DNA from: an uncultured Rhodospirillales bacterium
GTDB lineage: Bacteria > Pseudomonadota > Alphaproteobacteria > Acetobacterales > Acetobacteraceae
Length of the DNA: 35,979 nucleotides
Direction: 5' to 3'
Assembly: GCA_903845065.1 (NCBI GenBank)
Contig: CAIMWH010000313.1
Coordinates: 1-35,979, forward strand
The translations under genes were made by a program, and so were the position numbers. The notes below the pieces were generated by a model. The model made no database searches, was not told the origin of the DNA, and was given only the letters and a program-made list of their open reading frames with translations. The stretch's first letter is position 1, and each line of letters opens with the position of its first letter. Positions 7,610 to 17,624 of this stretch are shown in pieces.

Positions 7610-10270
7610 CTACCCGGCGATGACAAAGTTCACAATCCGGTTGGGCACATACACACGCTTCACGATCCGCTTGCCCTCCAACAACCGCGCCACGTTCGGG
7701 TCCGCCTCGGCGGCGGCGATAACATCCGCCTCGGCACTCCCTGGCGGCAATGACACCGTCGCCCGCAGCTTGCCAAGCACCTGCACCGCAATCGTCACCA
7801 ACTCGGCCGCCGCCAACGAAGCATCCGCCTCCGGCCACGCCAACTCCGCCACAATCGTCGACGAACCTGGGTGCAGCCGCGAATAAATTTCCTCGGCTAG
7901 ATGTGGCATCATCGGCGAAATCAACTGCGCCGCCACCCCAACCGCCTCGCGCCGCGCCCAGTCCAGCCCGGCCGCGTCCGCACCCGCACTGGCCTTTTCG
8001 GCCTCGCCGATCGCGTTCGACAATTCATAAACCCGCGCCACCGCCACGTTGAAGTTGAACCCCTCCAACGCCTCGGTCACCGTCTGGATCGACCTGTGGG
8101 TGGCACGCCGCAGCGAGCGCGCCGCCGTCCCGAATGTCTCCGGCAACGCGCCATCGGCCGCCAATGCCGCATTTTCGGCCAGGCGGAACAGCCGCTGCGT
8201 AAACCGATAGGCGCCCAGCGCGCCAGCCTCGGTCCACTCCATATCGCGTTCCGGCGGATTGTCCGAAAGAATGAACCACCGCGCCGTATCCGCGCCAAAC
8301 CGTGAAATAATCGATCCCGGGTCCACCGTATTCCGCTTGGACTTTGACATCGCTTCAACGCGCCCAACCGTCACCGCCTCGCCGGTGTCGCGCCGCACCG
8401 TGGTGCCATCCGCGCGCTTCTCGATTTCCTCGGGATACAGCCAGGTCCCGTTCCCGCCGGTCCCCACGCGATAGCTCTCGTGCGTCACCATCCCCTGGGT
8501 GAACAGCCCGGCAAACGGCTCGTCCGTCCCGAGATGTCCGGTCTTTTGCATGGCCCGCGAAACAAACCGAGAATACAACAAATGCAGGATCGCATGCTCG
8601 ATGCCACCGATATACTGGTCCACCGGCATCCAGTGATCCACAGCCGCCCGATCCACCACATTGGCCGAGCCCGGGCTACAGAACCGCGCGAAATACCACG
8701 AACTATCGACAAACGTATCGAACGTGTCAGTCTCGCGCTGCGCCGCCTTCCCGCAGGATGGGCAATTCACATGCTTCCAGGTCGGATGATGATCGAGCGG
8801 ATTGCCCGGCCGATCGAACGTCACGTCCTCCGGCAGCTTCAACGGCAACTCGCTGTCGGGCACTGCGACAACGCCGCAGTCATCACAATGGATCACTGGA
8901 ATCGGGCAGCCCCAATAGCGCTGCCGGCTTACACCCCAGTCGCGCAGCCGCCAGTTCACCACGCCCTCGCCGATCCCACGGCTCTCAAGCTCGGCAATCA
9001 CCGTCCGCTTGGCCGCGTCCGGCGCCTGCAGGCCATCGAGGAACCCGGAATTGATGATCACCCCGGTGCCGTCGAACGCCTTGTTGTCCACCGCAAACGC
9101 CGCCGCGTCCTCGCCCGCCGGCAGCACCACGGGCAGCACCGAAAGATCATATTTGCGAGCGAAATCAAGGTCGCGCTGGTCATGCGCTGGGCAGCCGAAA
9201 ATCGCCCCGGTGCCGTATTCCATCAGCACGAAATTCGCGATCCACACCGGGAACGTCGCGCCCTCGATGAACGGATGCTTCACCCGCAGCCCGGTGTCGA
9301 AGCCCCGCTTCTCCATCGTCTCGATCACGGCCTCGCTGGTGCCCATGCGCCGGCATTCGGCGATGAACTCCGCGGCGGCCGCATGCCGCGCCCCGGCCGC
9401 TTCTGCCAACGGATGCTCCGGCGCCACCGCCAGGAACGACATGCCATACAGCGTATCCGGCCGCGTGGTGTAGACCTCAACCTCGGCCACCCCATCCACC
9501 GGCGTTTCGAGCGCAAACCGCACCCGCGCGCCCTCGCTCCGCCCGATCCAGTTCGCCTGCATCAGCCGAACCCGCTCCGGCCAACGCTCCAGCCCATCGA
9601 GGGCCGCCAGCAAATCCTGCGCGTAGTCGGTGATCTTGAACACCCACTGCGATAGCAGCTTCTTCTCCACCAGCGCGCCGGAGCGCCAGCCCCGCCCGTC
9701 GATCACCTGCTCGTTGGCGAGCACCGTGCCATCGACGGGGTCCCAGTTCACCCAGCTTTCCCGCCGCGCCACCAGGCCGGCGGCGAGGAAATCGAGGAAC
9801 AGCTTCTGCTGATGTCCGTAATACGCCGGATCGCAGGTGGCGAACTCACGCGTCCAGTCGAGCGACAGCCCCATGCGCTGCAATTCGCCGCGCATGTTGG
9901 CGATGTTTTCCCAGGTCCACTTGGCCGGATGGATATTGCGTTCCCGCGCCGCGTTTTCCGCCGGCAGCCCGAACGCATCCCACCCCATCGGGTGCATCAC
10001 CGCGAACCCGCGCGCCCGCTTGTAGCGCGCCACCACGTCCCCAAGGGTGTAGTTGCGCACATGCCCCATGTGGATCTTCCCGCTCGGATACGGGAACATC
10101 TCCAGCACATAGTATTTCGGCTTGCCGTCGGTCGGCACGTCGGCCACGCGGAAACACCCGCGCGCGTCCCATTCGGCCTGCCAGCGCGGCTCCGCACGAA
10201 TAAAGTCAAAGCGCGGCACATCCGCACCCACACCATCGCCGACAGTAACGCTGCTGACCGTAACGCTCAT
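7610..10270 (-). CDS. leuS: Leucyl-tRNA synthetase
   Basis: Class I aminoacyl-tRNA synthetase charging tRNA-Leu. The 886-residue product shows the HIGH-type signature HMGH (67-70, within [15 protein letters not shown]), the inserted CP1 editing domain, [14 protein letters not shown], and the KMSKS loop as [12 protein letters not shown]. The C-terminal anticodon-binding and tail domains are present. The frame extends further upstream to 10438, but ATG at 10270 has GAGAG just before it and gives the family N-terminus. It follows the TPR-glycosyltransferase gene by 80 bases and precedes lptE and holA. Confidence 0.98.
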   Translation of the reverse strand: MSVTVSSVTVGDGVGADVPRFDFIRAEPRWQAEWDARGCFRVADVPTDGKPKYYVLEMFPYPSGKIHMGHVRNYTLGDVVARYKRARGFAVMHPMGWDAFGLPAENAARERNIHPAKWTWENIANMRGELQRMGLSLDWTREFATCDPAYYGHQQKLFLDFLAAGLVARRESWVNWDPVDGTVLANEQVIDGRGWRSGALVEKKLLSQWVFKITDYAQDLLAALDGLERWPERVRLMQANWIGRSEGARVRFALETPVDGVAEVEVYTTRPDTLYGMSFLAVAPEHPLAEAAGARHAAAAEFIAECRRMGTSEAVIETMEKRGFDTGLRVKHPFIEGATFPVWIANFVLMEYGTGAIFGCPAHDQRDLDFARKYDLSVLPVVLPAGEDAAAFAVDNKAFDGTGVIINSGFLDGLQAPDAAKRTVIAELESRGIGEGVVNWRLRDWGVSRQRYWGCPIPVIHCDDCGVVAVPDSELPLKLPEDVTFDRPGNPLDHHPTWKHVNCPSCGKAAQRETDTFDTFVDSSWYFARFCSPGSANVVDRAAVDHWMPVDQYIGGIEHAILHLLYSRFVSRAMQKTGHLGTDEPFAGLFTQGMVTHESYRVGTGGNGTWLYPEEIEKRADGTTVRRDTGEAVTVGRVEAMSKSKRNTVDPGSIISRFGADTARWFILSDNPPERDMEWTEAGALGAYRFTQRLFRLAENAALAADGALPETFGTAARSLRRATHRSIQTVTEALEGFNFNVAVARVYELSNAIGEAEKASAGADAAGLDWARREAVGVAAQLISPMMPHLAEEIYSRLHPGSSTIVAELAWPEADASLAAAELVTIAVQVLGKLRATVSLPPGSAEADVIAAAEADPNVARLLEGKRIVKRVYVPNRIVNFVIAG

Positions 10271-10350
10271 GAAACTCTCACGCCAACCCTGGAACAGCCC
10301 CTGTATCCGCCAGAATCCCGCCCCGGGCAACCCGCAACGCTGCTGCCCTG

Positions 10351-11712
10351 CTAAGCCAACTCCGCCGCCAGGCCGGCAATCAATGGCCCAAAGTCCCGCC
10401 TGTCGTCCTGCCGCAGCAGCCGCAATGACGGGTACCACGGACTATCCGCCCGCCCCAGCAGCCACCGCCAATCCGGCGCATGCGGTAGCAACACACAGGC
10501 CGGCCGCCCCATCGCCCCCGCCAGATGCCCCACCGAGGTATCCACCGTCACCAGCAAGTCCAGCACATCCAGGATCGCCATGGTATCATCGTAGTCGACA
10601 ATCTCGGCACCAAGATTGATCAGCGGCGCCCGCCCGAAAAACCGCCCCGCCTGCTCCGCAGCCTCGCCTTTTTGCAGCGATATCAAAGCAGTGCTCGCCA
10701 GCCGAGCCAACGGCGCAAACCGCGCCAGCGTCGTCGAACGGTTCCGATCATTGTTGTGCGTCGGCCGCCCCGCCCACACCACGCCGATCCGCCGAAACCC
10801 CGCCGGCACCAGCGCGTCCAGCCGCGCCCGCCACGCCGCCACCCGCTCCGGCCGCGCTCGCAGATACGGCACCGGCGCCGGAATACTCTCCACCCGCGTC
10901 CCATGCAGCCGCGGTAGCCCCGATAGCGGACAATAGGCCGCAAACGCAGGACATTCCCTCCACGCCTGGAAAATCGGCACGCCCGGCGCAATCTGCCGCA
11001 ACAGCGGCGCCACCTCCACGCTGCACGCAATCGCCACCCGCGAACACCGCTCGCGCGCCCACGGAATATACCGCGCGAACTGGATCACATCGCCAAACCC
11101 CTGGTCGGCGATCAGCAGCACCGTGCCATCCCCCATCGCCGCCCCGTCCCACTGCGGCTTGTCCGACGGCGGCATCAACTGCGGCGCCCCCGCGATCCGA
11201 TACCGCCACTCGTACTCCTCCCACCCCTCCGCCATCTCGCCGCGCAGCAGCAGCGCTTCCGCCAACTCGAAATGCGCCCCCGGTGACGCCGGATCGAGCG
11301 CCAAAGCCCGCCGCGCGCTCGCCACGCTCCCGGCGATATCGAGATGCTCGTACTGAATGATCGCCAGGTTCTGCAACGCCAGCGCATCCCCCGGCGCCAG
11401 GCTCACCGCCCGCTGCCCCGCCGCCAGCGCATCCCCCAGCCGCCCCGCCAGCCGATAGACCTCGCAAATATTGCGATGGAACAAGGCATTATCCGGGCTG
11501 CCGGCAATCGCGCCCTCCAACAACGCCAGCGCCTCCTCCGGCCGCTTCTGCCGAAACGCCACAATCCCCGCCAGATGCAGCAGGTCCGGCTGCTCCGGCG
11601 CCACGCCCCGCGCATGCGCAATCAACCGCGCCGCCTCCTCCAGTCGCCCGCCCCGCTCGAACTCCGCCGCGATCGCCAGCACCTCGCCAAGCGGGACCGG
11701 AACCGATATCAC
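10351..11712 (-). CDS. TPR-repeat protein with C-terminal glycosyltransferase-like domain
   Basis: A 453-residue protein. Residues 1-165 carry about four tetratricopeptide repeats (for example [26 protein letters not shown]). Residues about 195-440 resemble the ADP-heptose/O-linked type glycosyltransferase fold (GT9/GT41-like): [36 protein letters not shown], and near the end [27 protein letters not shown]. Such proteins are inferred to glycosylate protein or envelope substrates; the acceptor here is unknown. The start is GTG, overlapping the upstream TPR-sulfotransferase stop as GTGA, so the two are translationally coupled. No signal peptide is visible. The domain call is fairly safe; activity is inference. 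Confidence 0.82.
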   Translation of the reverse strand: MISVPVPLGEVLAIAAEFERGGRLEEAARLIAHARGVAPEQPDLLHLAGIVAFRQKRPEEALALLEGAIAGSPDNALFHRNICEVYRLAGRLGDALAAGQRAVSLAPGDALALQNLAIIQYEHLDIAGSVASARRALALDPASPGAHFELAEALLLRGEMAEGWEEYEWRYRIAGAPQLMPPSDKPQWDGAAMGDGTVLLIADQGFGDVIQFARYIPWARERCSRVAIACSVEVAPLLRQIAPGVPIFQAWRECPAFAAYCPLSGLPRLHGTRVESIPAPVPYLRARPERVAAWRARLDALVPAGFRRIGVVWAGRPTHNNDRNRSTTLARFAPLARLASTALISLQKGEAAEQAGRFFGRAPLINLGAEIVDYDDTMAILDVLDLLVTVDTSVGHLAGAMGRPACVLLPHAPDWRWLLGRADSPWYPSLRLLRQDDRRDFGPLIAGLAAELA

Positions 11713-13529
11713 GCCGCCGGAACCTCGTAGCCCAACTGCTCGATCAACGGCCGCAACACCGGGATCACCGGCGCCAGGTGCCGCAGATACTTCAAATGGC
11801 GAAATTTCGAGCGATCATACAGCCGCTCGCTTACCTGCGCGTAACTCGCCGTGCGCGCATAGCGCCGGTTCTCATGAAACCGCAAACATTGCGGCTCGAA
11901 CTCCACCCCCACGAAGTCCAGCGCCGCCCGCACTGTTGCCTCCTGGTCCTCCACCATGTCCTCGTAGCGCAACGGCAAGTACCGCAACGCCATCTGGCTG
12001 CGATAATGCCCCACCAGTTCCATCACCCGCACATAATGCCGCGCCGCCGTCTCCAAAGCGCTCGCGCAATACAGCCCATGGGTGAAGTGGTTGGACATCG
12101 CGGATACCATGATATCCAGCGGATGGCGTATCACATGGATCAGCGGCGCCCCGGGAAACAACAGCGCGATCAACCCCAGATGCGTTTCGTTCAGCGGCAT
12201 CTTGTCGGTAAAGAAATCCGCCCCCGGCCGCAGAACCCCCATGTGCCGCACCTTCTGCAGATACCAGTCGCGCAGATCGTCCAGCCCCTCCCGCCGATCC
12301 CCCATCCACAACTCCGCCAGCGCCTCCGGATACGGCATCGGGCTCGCCAACATGCGCGGCATGATCCCGGTGATATCGTGGATCAGCGGCAACTCGTCCC
12401 CCGCCGCAATCCGGCTGTGGGCGGACAAAGTCTGCTCCACCAACGTTGTACCGGAGCGCGGAAATCCAAGTATGAACACCGGCTGCGGCACATCCGTCCG
12501 CACCCCCGCGCGCGGTAGCGTCCGCAGCCGCTCGGCGGTGAAAAACCCCCGCAACCGCGCCACCATCACCGCTGCCTGCTCGTCGAGATAGGCGTTCCCG
12601 CTCAGATCCCGCGCCAGCGTCTTGCCCTCCAGGAACGCGGTGAACGCCTCGTCATGCCGCCCCATCTGGTCGAGCAGCCGGCCCTTTTCCAGCAGTTCGT
12701 TGGGGCCCAGCCGCCCTCCCTCGAACCGGCTCGCCAAACTATCCAGCAGTGCCACCGCCGCGTCATACCTGCGCATCCGCCCCAGCACGATTGCCCGGGT
12801 CAAATCGACATTCGGGTCTTCCGGCGCCACCACCGCCAGGCGATCCAGGATCGCCATCGCCGCGTCGAAATTGCGGTCCGCCTCCTCCATCCGCGCCCAG
12901 CCGAGCAGCGTCTGGCGGATCTCCGGCGCGGCCGCCACCGACTCCTCATACAACGCCCGGCTTTCCGCCATCCGCCCCTGGTTCTTCAAGCACCAGGCCA
13001 GGTTGGCCAACAAAATCGCATCCCGATGCCCAGCGAGCTCCAGCGTGCGGCGATAGTGATACTCCCCCACCGCCGGCCGCTGCGCCTCGGTCATGATCAT
13101 GCCCATGAGGTTGTGCGCCTGCGGATTTTCGGGTGCGATCCGCACCGCATTGCGCGCGTGAACTTCCCCCTCGGCCAAATCCCCCTTCGCCAGCAGCGCC
13201 AGCACCAGCTCATTGGTCGCCGAGAAATTGTTTGGATCGAGCGCCACCACCCGCCGCAGCAACGCCTCCGCCGCTCGCAAATTCCCCTGCGCCCGGCGAA
13301 TTTCATACAAAACCGACAGCGCCCCCGGCCGGTCCGGCGCCAACTCCAGCACATCGAGGCACAACCGCTCCGCGGTCGCCGTATCCCCCGCCCGATGCGC
13401 GGCCAACGCCCGCTCCACCACGGGGATCAAATGCTGCGTCGTCTCGGCCCGCGGAATACTCGCCCGATCAATCGCGCAGCACCGCGCCGCACGCAGTCCA
13501 CTACCGCAAGCGCATGCATCCTGGCTCAT
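11709..13529 (-). CDS. TPR-repeat sulfotransferase with N-terminal SEC-C-like zinc motif
   Basis: A 606-residue fusion. Residues 6-18 (CACGSGLRAARCC) match the SEC-C zinc-binding pattern C-x-C-G-S-G...C-C. Tetratricopeptide repeats follow at about 35-305. The C-terminal third is a PAPS-dependent sulfotransferase: the 5'-phosphosulfate loop ILGFPRSGTTLVEQTL (PRSGTT at about 357-362) and the 3'-phosphate segment HVIRHPLDIMVSAMSNHF with its conserved arginine and serine. The expected activity is transfer of sulfate from PAPS to an unknown acceptor, which the TPR part may recruit. ATG at 13529 has GGGAA upstream; an in-frame start seven residues earlier is less likely. It is coupled to the downstream glycosyltransferase, which suggests a shared substrate. 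Confidence 0.87.
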   Translation of the reverse strand: MSQDACACGSGLRAARCCAIDRASIPRAETTQHLIPVVERALAAHRAGDTATAERLCLDVLELAPDRPGALSVLYEIRRAQGNLRAAEALLRRVVALDPNNFSATNELVLALLAKGDLAEGEVHARNAVRIAPENPQAHNLMGMIMTEAQRPAVGEYHYRRTLELAGHRDAILLANLAWCLKNQGRMAESRALYEESVAAAPEIRQTLLGWARMEEADRNFDAAMAILDRLAVVAPEDPNVDLTRAIVLGRMRRYDAAVALLDSLASRFEGGRLGPNELLEKGRLLDQMGRHDEAFTAFLEGKTLARDLSGNAYLDEQAAVMVARLRGFFTAERLRTLPRAGVRTDVPQPVFILGFPRSGTTLVEQTLSAHSRIAAGDELPLIHDITGIMPRMLASPMPYPEALAELWMGDRREGLDDLRDWYLQKVRHMGVLRPGADFFTDKMPLNETHLGLIALLFPGAPLIHVIRHPLDIMVSAMSNHFTHGLYCASALETAARHYVRVMELVGHYRSQMALRYLPLRYEDMVEDQEATVRAALDFVGVEFEPQCLRFHENRRYARTASYAQVSERLYDRSKFRHLKYLRHLAPVIPVLRPLIEQLGYEVPAA

Positions 13530-13550
13530 GAAAGGTTCCCGGCGAAGCAA

Positions 13551-13593
13551 CGGACAAAAGTTTTTTGGTTCTTTTTTTCAAAAAAGAACAGCA
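13551..13593. terminator. AT-rich inverted repeat, possible terminator after rlmH
   Basis: In the 68-base gap between rlmH and the TPR-sulfotransferase gene lies an AT-rich hairpin: GTTCTTTTTT (13568-13577) pairs with AAAAAAGAAC (13580-13589) around a two-base loop, next to further T and A runs. It lies directly downstream of rlmH in its direction of transcription. Unlike a classical terminator it has no GC-rich stem, so the terminator role is a guess. Its base composition stands out sharply from the GC-rich surroundings. Confidence 0.42.
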
Positions 13594-13597
13594 CTTC

Positions 13598-14062
13598 CTA
13601 CGGCCGCCCGGCGCGATGATACGGATGCCCGCTGGCGATCGACTGGGCGCGAAACACCTGCTCGGCCAGCATCACCCGCACCAGCATATGCGGCCAGGTC
13701 AGCGCCCCGAGGGACATCGTATGATCCGCCCGCGCGATCACGCTCGCGTCCAGCCCCTCCGCACCGCCGATGACGAAGCAGATCGGTTTCGCCGTCTCGC
13801 GCCACCCGGTCATCTGCGCCGCGAACTTCTCGCTATCCGGCACCCGGCCGCCAAGATCGAGCGCCACCACAAGTGCGGACGGCGGGATGGCGGCCAGTAT
13901 CGCCCCCGCCTCCCGCCGCTTGATCTCGATGGCACTGCCGGTGCCGTCCGCGATTTCCCGCACGGTGAACGGCGGCCGCAACCGGGTGCTGTAGCGGGCA
14001 AATAGCTCCGCCTCCGGCCCGCGGCCGATCCGTCCTACCGCGACAAGCAGCAGCTCAGCCAG
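13598..14062 (-). CDS. rlmH: 23S rRNA (pseudouridine(1915)-N(3))-methyltransferase RlmH (probable CTG start)
   Basis: RlmH is a SPOUT-class methyltransferase acting on pseudouridine 1915 of 23S rRNA in assembled 70S ribosomes. The product shows FVIGGAEGL (the SAM-binding knot) and the C-terminal GHPYHR. The first ATG/GTG/TTG in frame is TTG at 13981, which would drop the first beta strand. The frame continues upstream as [26 protein letters not shown], matching the family N-terminus. The best start is therefore CTG at 14062: it gives 154 residues (the family norm is about 155) and has GAGGAG about ten bases upstream. It overlaps the rsfS stop by eight bases. Gene identity is certain; the start codon is inferred. 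Confidence 0.9.
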   Translation of the reverse strand: MAELLLVAVGRIGRGPEAELFARYSTRLRPPFTVREIADGTGSAIEIKRREAGAILAAIPPSALVVALDLGGRVPDSEKFAAQMTGWRETAKPICFVIGGAEGLDASVIARADHTMSLGALTWPHMLVRVMLAEQVFRAQSIASGHPYHRAGRP

Positions 14063-14498
14063 GTTCGGCCGTCTCCTCGTCGAGGTCCGAACCCCACATC
14101 CGCTCCAGCCCGTACATCGCCCGCGCCTCGGGCTTGAACAAATGGATCACGATGTCCCCGGCGTCGATCAACACCCAGTCGGACCCGCCGGACCCTTCGA
14201 TCTGGATGCGCTTGAGGCCAGCCTTGTGCAGCTTTTCCTCCAGATGCGTCGCCATGGCGGCGATCTGGCGGTCCGCCAGGCCGGTGGCGATCACCATCCG
14301 ATCCGCGAAGGAGGCGCGCCCAGCGAGATCGATCGCCAGCACCGCTTCGGCCTTGTCGTCTTCCAGGCAGGTCACGATGATCTTCTGCAACTCGTCGAGC
14401 CGCTCAACCGGCAGCGCCGGTGCCGTACGGGTCTTGCGACGCGCCGGCCCGGCCGCGACGGCCTTCTTGCGCGGCGTGCCGGGCGGGGTTGGAATCAC
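14055..14498 (-). CDS. rsfS: Ribosome silencing factor RsfS
   Basis: RsfS (RsfA, formerly YbeB/Iojap) binds uL14 and blocks 30S-50S joining under nutrient limitation. The conserved domain occupies the C-terminal 110 residues: [32 protein letters not shown], and the signature [14 protein letters not shown] then MYGLERMW. A basic, proline-rich N-terminal extension of about 30 residues precedes it. GTG at 14498 is the only ATG, GTG or TTG in frame between the nadD stop (14578) and the domain, but it has no clear ribosome site, so the start is uncertain. The long open frame upstream (to 14792) runs through nadD and is not believed. Confidence 0.88.
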   Translation of the reverse strand: MIPTPPGTPRKKAVAAGPARRKTRTAPALPVERLDELQKIIVTCLEDDKAEAVLAIDLAGRASFADRMVIATGLADRQIAAMATHLEEKLHKAGLKRIQIEGSGGSDWVLIDAGDIVIHLFKPEARAMYGLERMWGSDLDEETAEPG

Positions 14499-14577
14499 CC
14501 CGGCAACCGGCTTGCGCGAACGCGCCGGGGTCTTCTTGGTCGGCTCCGAAGGAGCGGGTGGCTTTCTGGCGATGGTC

Positions 14578-15189
14578 CTAGACTCCCAAAAGGGCGGCGC
14601 GAATGGCGGAGGCAGAGGCGTGGTGCTGCGGCGCCGGCAGAAACACCCACGCCGGCGCGGCGTGATCGGCGAGCGAAGGTGCCCGATGCGCGACCAGCCG
14701 CGCGGCTGAAAGGCGATGCGCGGCAATCCCGGCAAGCGCGCGGTGATTGTAGGTTGGACGCGGCACAACGGCAAACGGCATTGTGGCGACAATACCCCGC
14801 CAACTGCGCCACCGCGGCAATTGTTCCAGGTTATCCGCGCCCATCAGCCAAACGAACCGCGCCCGCGGGAACCTGATGCGCAACGCCCGCACGGTATCGA
14901 TGGTATAAATCGTCCCCAGTGCCCGCTCGATATCGGTCGCCAGCACCCGCCGCCCATCCGAAATGGCCCGCGCCGAGGCCAACCGCTCCGCCAGCGGCGC
15001 CATGCCCCGTCGCGGCTTCAGTGGATTGCCGGGTGACACCAGCAGCCAGACCTGGTCCAACCGCAACCGCCGCCGCGCCAGTTCCGCCACATGCCGATGC
15101 CCCTCATGTGCCGGATTGAACGACCCTCCGAGCAGCCCGATACGGCTGCTGCGGCGATCACCATGGGGCGGGATCGACGTGACGGTCAG
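14578..15189 (-). CDS. nadD: Nicotinate-nucleotide adenylyltransferase NadD (probable CTG start)
   Basis: NadD adenylylates nicotinate mononucleotide in NAD biosynthesis. The product has the nucleotidyltransferase loop [14 protein letters not shown] near the N-terminus, [14 protein letters not shown] in the middle, and SASAIRAAL as the C-terminal ISSTxIR-type motif. No ATG, GTG or TTG occurs in frame near the expected start; the nearest is a GTG at 15345, deep inside proA. CTG at 15189 overlaps the proA stop as CTGA, exactly where an ATGA junction would be expected, and gives a normal 203 residues. I take it as the likely start. The gene is certain; the start is inferred. Confidence 0.9.
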   Translation of the reverse strand: MTVTSIPPHGDRRSSRIGLLGGSFNPAHEGHRHVAELARRRLRLDQVWLLVSPGNPLKPRRGMAPLAERLASARAISDGRRVLATDIERALGTIYTIDTVRALRIRFPRARFVWLMGADNLEQLPRWRSWRGIVATMPFAVVPRPTYNHRALAGIAAHRLSAARLVAHRAPSLADHAAPAWVFLPAPQHHASASAIRAALLGV

Positions 15190-16457
15190 GGACGTATCTG
15201 CCCGTTGCCCAGCACGTGGTAGCGGAACGTGGTCAACTGCTCGAGCCCCACCGGTCCGCGCGCATGCACCCGCCCGGTGGCGATGCCGATCTCGGCGCCA
15301 AACCCGAACTCCCCACCATCGCAGAACTGCGTCGAGGCGTTCCACATCGCTACCGCGGAATCCACGCCATTGAGGAACCGCGCCGCCGCCTCGGCATCCT
15401 CGGTGATGATGGCCTCGGTGTGCTCGCTGCCATGCCGCAGGATATGCGCCACCGCATCAGCCACCCCATCCACCACCGCGACGGAGAGGATGGAATCCAG
15501 CCACTCGGTGTCGAAATCCCCGTCACTGGCCGCCGGCAAATCCGCCACGATGGCCCGCGCCCGCGCATCCGCCCGGAAATCGCACCCCAGCGCCCGTAAA
15601 TCCGCTACCAGCAGCGGGAGCAGGGCAGGGGCCACGGCCGCATCGATCAGCAGCGTCTCGGTTGACCCGCAAATTCCGGTCCGCCGCATCTTGGCGTTCG
15701 CCACGATCGCCCGCGCCATCGCCGGATCAGCTTTTTCATGCACATAGGTATGGCAAAGCCCCTCGGCATGGGCCAGCACCGGCACCCGCGCCTCGCGCTG
15801 CACCCGCTCCACCAGGGACTTGCCGCCGCGCGGAATAATGAGGTCGATCAACCCCGCCGCCCCCAGTATCGCCGCCACATAGGCGCGGTCGGTCTCGGGC
15901 GGAACCTGCACCGCCGCTTCCGGCAGCCCGGCCGCACGCAGCCCTTCGATCAATGCCGCGTGGATCGCCCGCGCCGAATGAAAACTGTCGGACCCGCCGC
16001 GCAGGATCACCGCGCTCCCGGCCTTCAGGCACAGCCCGGCCGCGTCCGCCCCCACATTGGGACGGCTCTCGTAGATCATCCCGATCACCCCGATCGGCTG
16101 CGCCACCCGGCGAATGGTCAGCCCATTGGGCCGCGTCCACTCCGCCAGCGTCCGCGCCAAGGGATCGGGCAGCGCCGCGATATCATCGAGCCCATGCGCC
16201 ATCGCCTCCACCCGCGCCGGCGTCAGCGCCAGCCGGTCACGGAACGCCTTGGTCCCGCCGCCGGCATCGAACGCCACGAGATCCTCGGCATTGGCCGCCA
16301 CGATCGCCTGCGATCGCGCCCGCAACTCCGCCGCCGCCGCCCGCAGCCCGGCGTTGCGCTGCTCCGCTGGCACCCGCGCAAGCACCGCCGAGGCCCCGCG
16401 AGCGGCGGTGGCGGCGGCGCGAAGCCAGGTGGCGGCATGGTCGGTGTCGATATGCAT
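15186..16457 (-). CDS. proA: Glutamate-5-semialdehyde dehydrogenase (gamma-glutamyl phosphate reductase)
   Basis: ProA reduces gamma-glutamyl phosphate to glutamate-5-semialdehyde with NADPH, the second step of proline synthesis. The 423-residue product has [28 protein letters not shown], and the catalytic cysteine C263 in [16 protein letters not shown] at 16457 has AGGGAAA upstream; a TTG six residues earlier is less likely. It lies 51 bases after proB, its pathway partner, and its stop overlaps the presumed nadD start. Length is normal. Confidence 0.97.
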   Translation of the reverse strand: MHIDTDHAATWLRAAATAARGASAVLARVPAEQRNAGLRAAAAELRARSQAIVAANAEDLVAFDAGGGTKAFRDRLALTPARVEAMAHGLDDIAALPDPLARTLAEWTRPNGLTIRRVAQPIGVIGMIYESRPNVGADAAGLCLKAGSAVILRGGSDSFHSARAIHAALIEGLRAAGLPEAAVQVPPETDRAYVAAILGAAGLIDLIIPRGGKSLVERVQREARVPVLAHAEGLCHTYVHEKADPAMARAIVANAKMRRTGICGSTETLLIDAAVAPALLPLLVADLRALGCDFRADARARAIVADLPAASDGDFDTEWLDSILSVAVVDGVADAVAHILRHGSEHTEAIITEDAEAAARFLNGVDSAVAMWNASTQFCDGGEFGFGAEIGIATGRVHARGPVGLEQLTTFRYHVLGNGQIRP

Positions 16458-16508
16458 GAGCGTTTCCCTGCCCAAGTGTGCCGAAGTTTCCGCCCCCCGG
16501 CTACTGTC

Positions 16509-17624
16509 CTACACCAGCACCAGGTCGTCGCGATGGATCAACTCGTCCCGCCCGCGCCAGCCCAGGATTTCCTCGATGTCGCCGCTGCGATGCCCGATGA
16601 TCCGCGCCGCATCCGCGCTACCATAGGCCGACAGCCCGCGCGCCAATGGCCGCCCATCCGGCCCGCGAACCTCAACCGCATCGCCCCGCGCGAACTCGCC
16701 ATCCAGCGACCGCACCCCGGCCGGCAACAATGACCGCCCCTGCCCCAGCGCCCGCGCCGCCCCGGCATCCACCATCAGCGCGCCCTGCGTCTGCAAGGAG
16801 CCCAGGATCCACAATTTCCGCGCCGACCGCCCCTCGGGTGCCGGCATGAACCAGGTGCACCGCGCGCCATCGGCCAACGCCCGCAACGGCCGCTCGACAT
16901 GGCCCACCGCAATCGCCATCGCACACCCCGCCCCGGTGGCAATCCGTGCCGCGATCAGCTTGGTCCGCATCCCGCCGCTCGAATACCCCGGCAACGGCTC
17001 ACCCCCCATCGCCTCGATCTCCGGCGTGATGGCCTCCACCACCGGAATATGACTGGCCGACGGATCACGCCGCGGATCGGCGGTGTAGAGCCCGTCGATA
17101 TCCGACAGCAGCACCAGTTGGTCCGCCTGCACCATCTCCGCCACGCGCGCCGCCAGCCGGTCATTGTCGCCGAACCGGATTTCCGCCGTCGCCACGCTGT
17201 CGTTTTCGTTGATCACCGGCACGCAGGACAGGCCGAGCAGCGTCGTCAGCGTGGCGCGCGCGTTGAGGTAGCGCCGCCGGTCCTCGCTGTCCTGCAGCGT
17301 CAGCAGCAACTGCGCCGCCGTCAGCCCAACCCCTTGCAAAGCCTCGGTCCACGCCTGCGCCAGCCGGATCTGTCCCACCGCCGCCGCCGCCTGCTTCTCT
17401 TCCAGCCGCAGCGTCTTGCGCGTCAGCTTCAAGGACCGCCGCGCCAGCGCGATCGCGCCGGACGACACCACGATCACATCGGTGCCCCGCGCCCGCAACT
17501 CGGCGATATCCGCCGCCACCCCCTGCAACCAGGCCATCCGCGGCGCGGCCTTCGCCGGATCGACCACCAGCGCGCTGCCGATTTTCACCACCAGGCGCCG
17601 CGCGGAAGATAGCTCCGGGATCAT
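16509..17624 (-). CDS. proB: Glutamate 5-kinase
   Basis: ProB phosphorylates glutamate on the gamma carboxyl, the first and usually proline-inhibited step of proline synthesis. The 371-residue product has an amino-acid kinase domain ([12 protein letters not shown] near residue 12, [36 protein letters not shown], and [13 protein letters not shown]), then a C-terminal PUA domain at about 275-365. ATG at 17624 overlaps the obgE stop as ATGA, with GAGGA upstream. It is followed by proA. Confidence 0.97.
   Translation of the reverse strand: MIPELSSARRLVVKIGSALVVDPAKAAPRMAWLQGVAADIAELRARGTDVIVVSSGAIALARRSLKLTRKTLRLEEKQAAAAVGQIRLAQAWTEALQGVGLTAAQLLLTLQDSEDRRRYLNARATLTTLLGLSCVPVINENDSVATAEIRFGDNDRLAARVAEMVQADQLVLLSDIDGLYTADPRRDPSASHIPVVEAITPEIEAMGGEPLPGYSSGGMRTKLIAARIATGAGCAMAIAVGHVERPLRALADGARCTWFMPAPEGRSARKLWILGSLQTQGALMVDAGAARALGQGRSLLPAGVRSLDGEFARGDAVEVRGPDGRPLARGLSAYGSADAARIIGHRSGDIEEILGWRGRDELIHRDDLVLV

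Noticed and set aside
10271-10438. Upstream extension of leuS
   Set aside because: It runs into the neighbouring TPR-glycosyltransferase gene; ATG 10270 has a good ribosome site and the correct family N-terminus.
14499-14792. Long version of rsfS starting at 14792
   Set aside because: The extra sequence lies mainly inside nadD and has the look of out-of-frame arginine/proline-rich translation.
15190-15345. Long version of nadD starting at GTG 15345
   Set aside because: It would overlap proA by about 157 bases and add about 52 residues not seen in the family.
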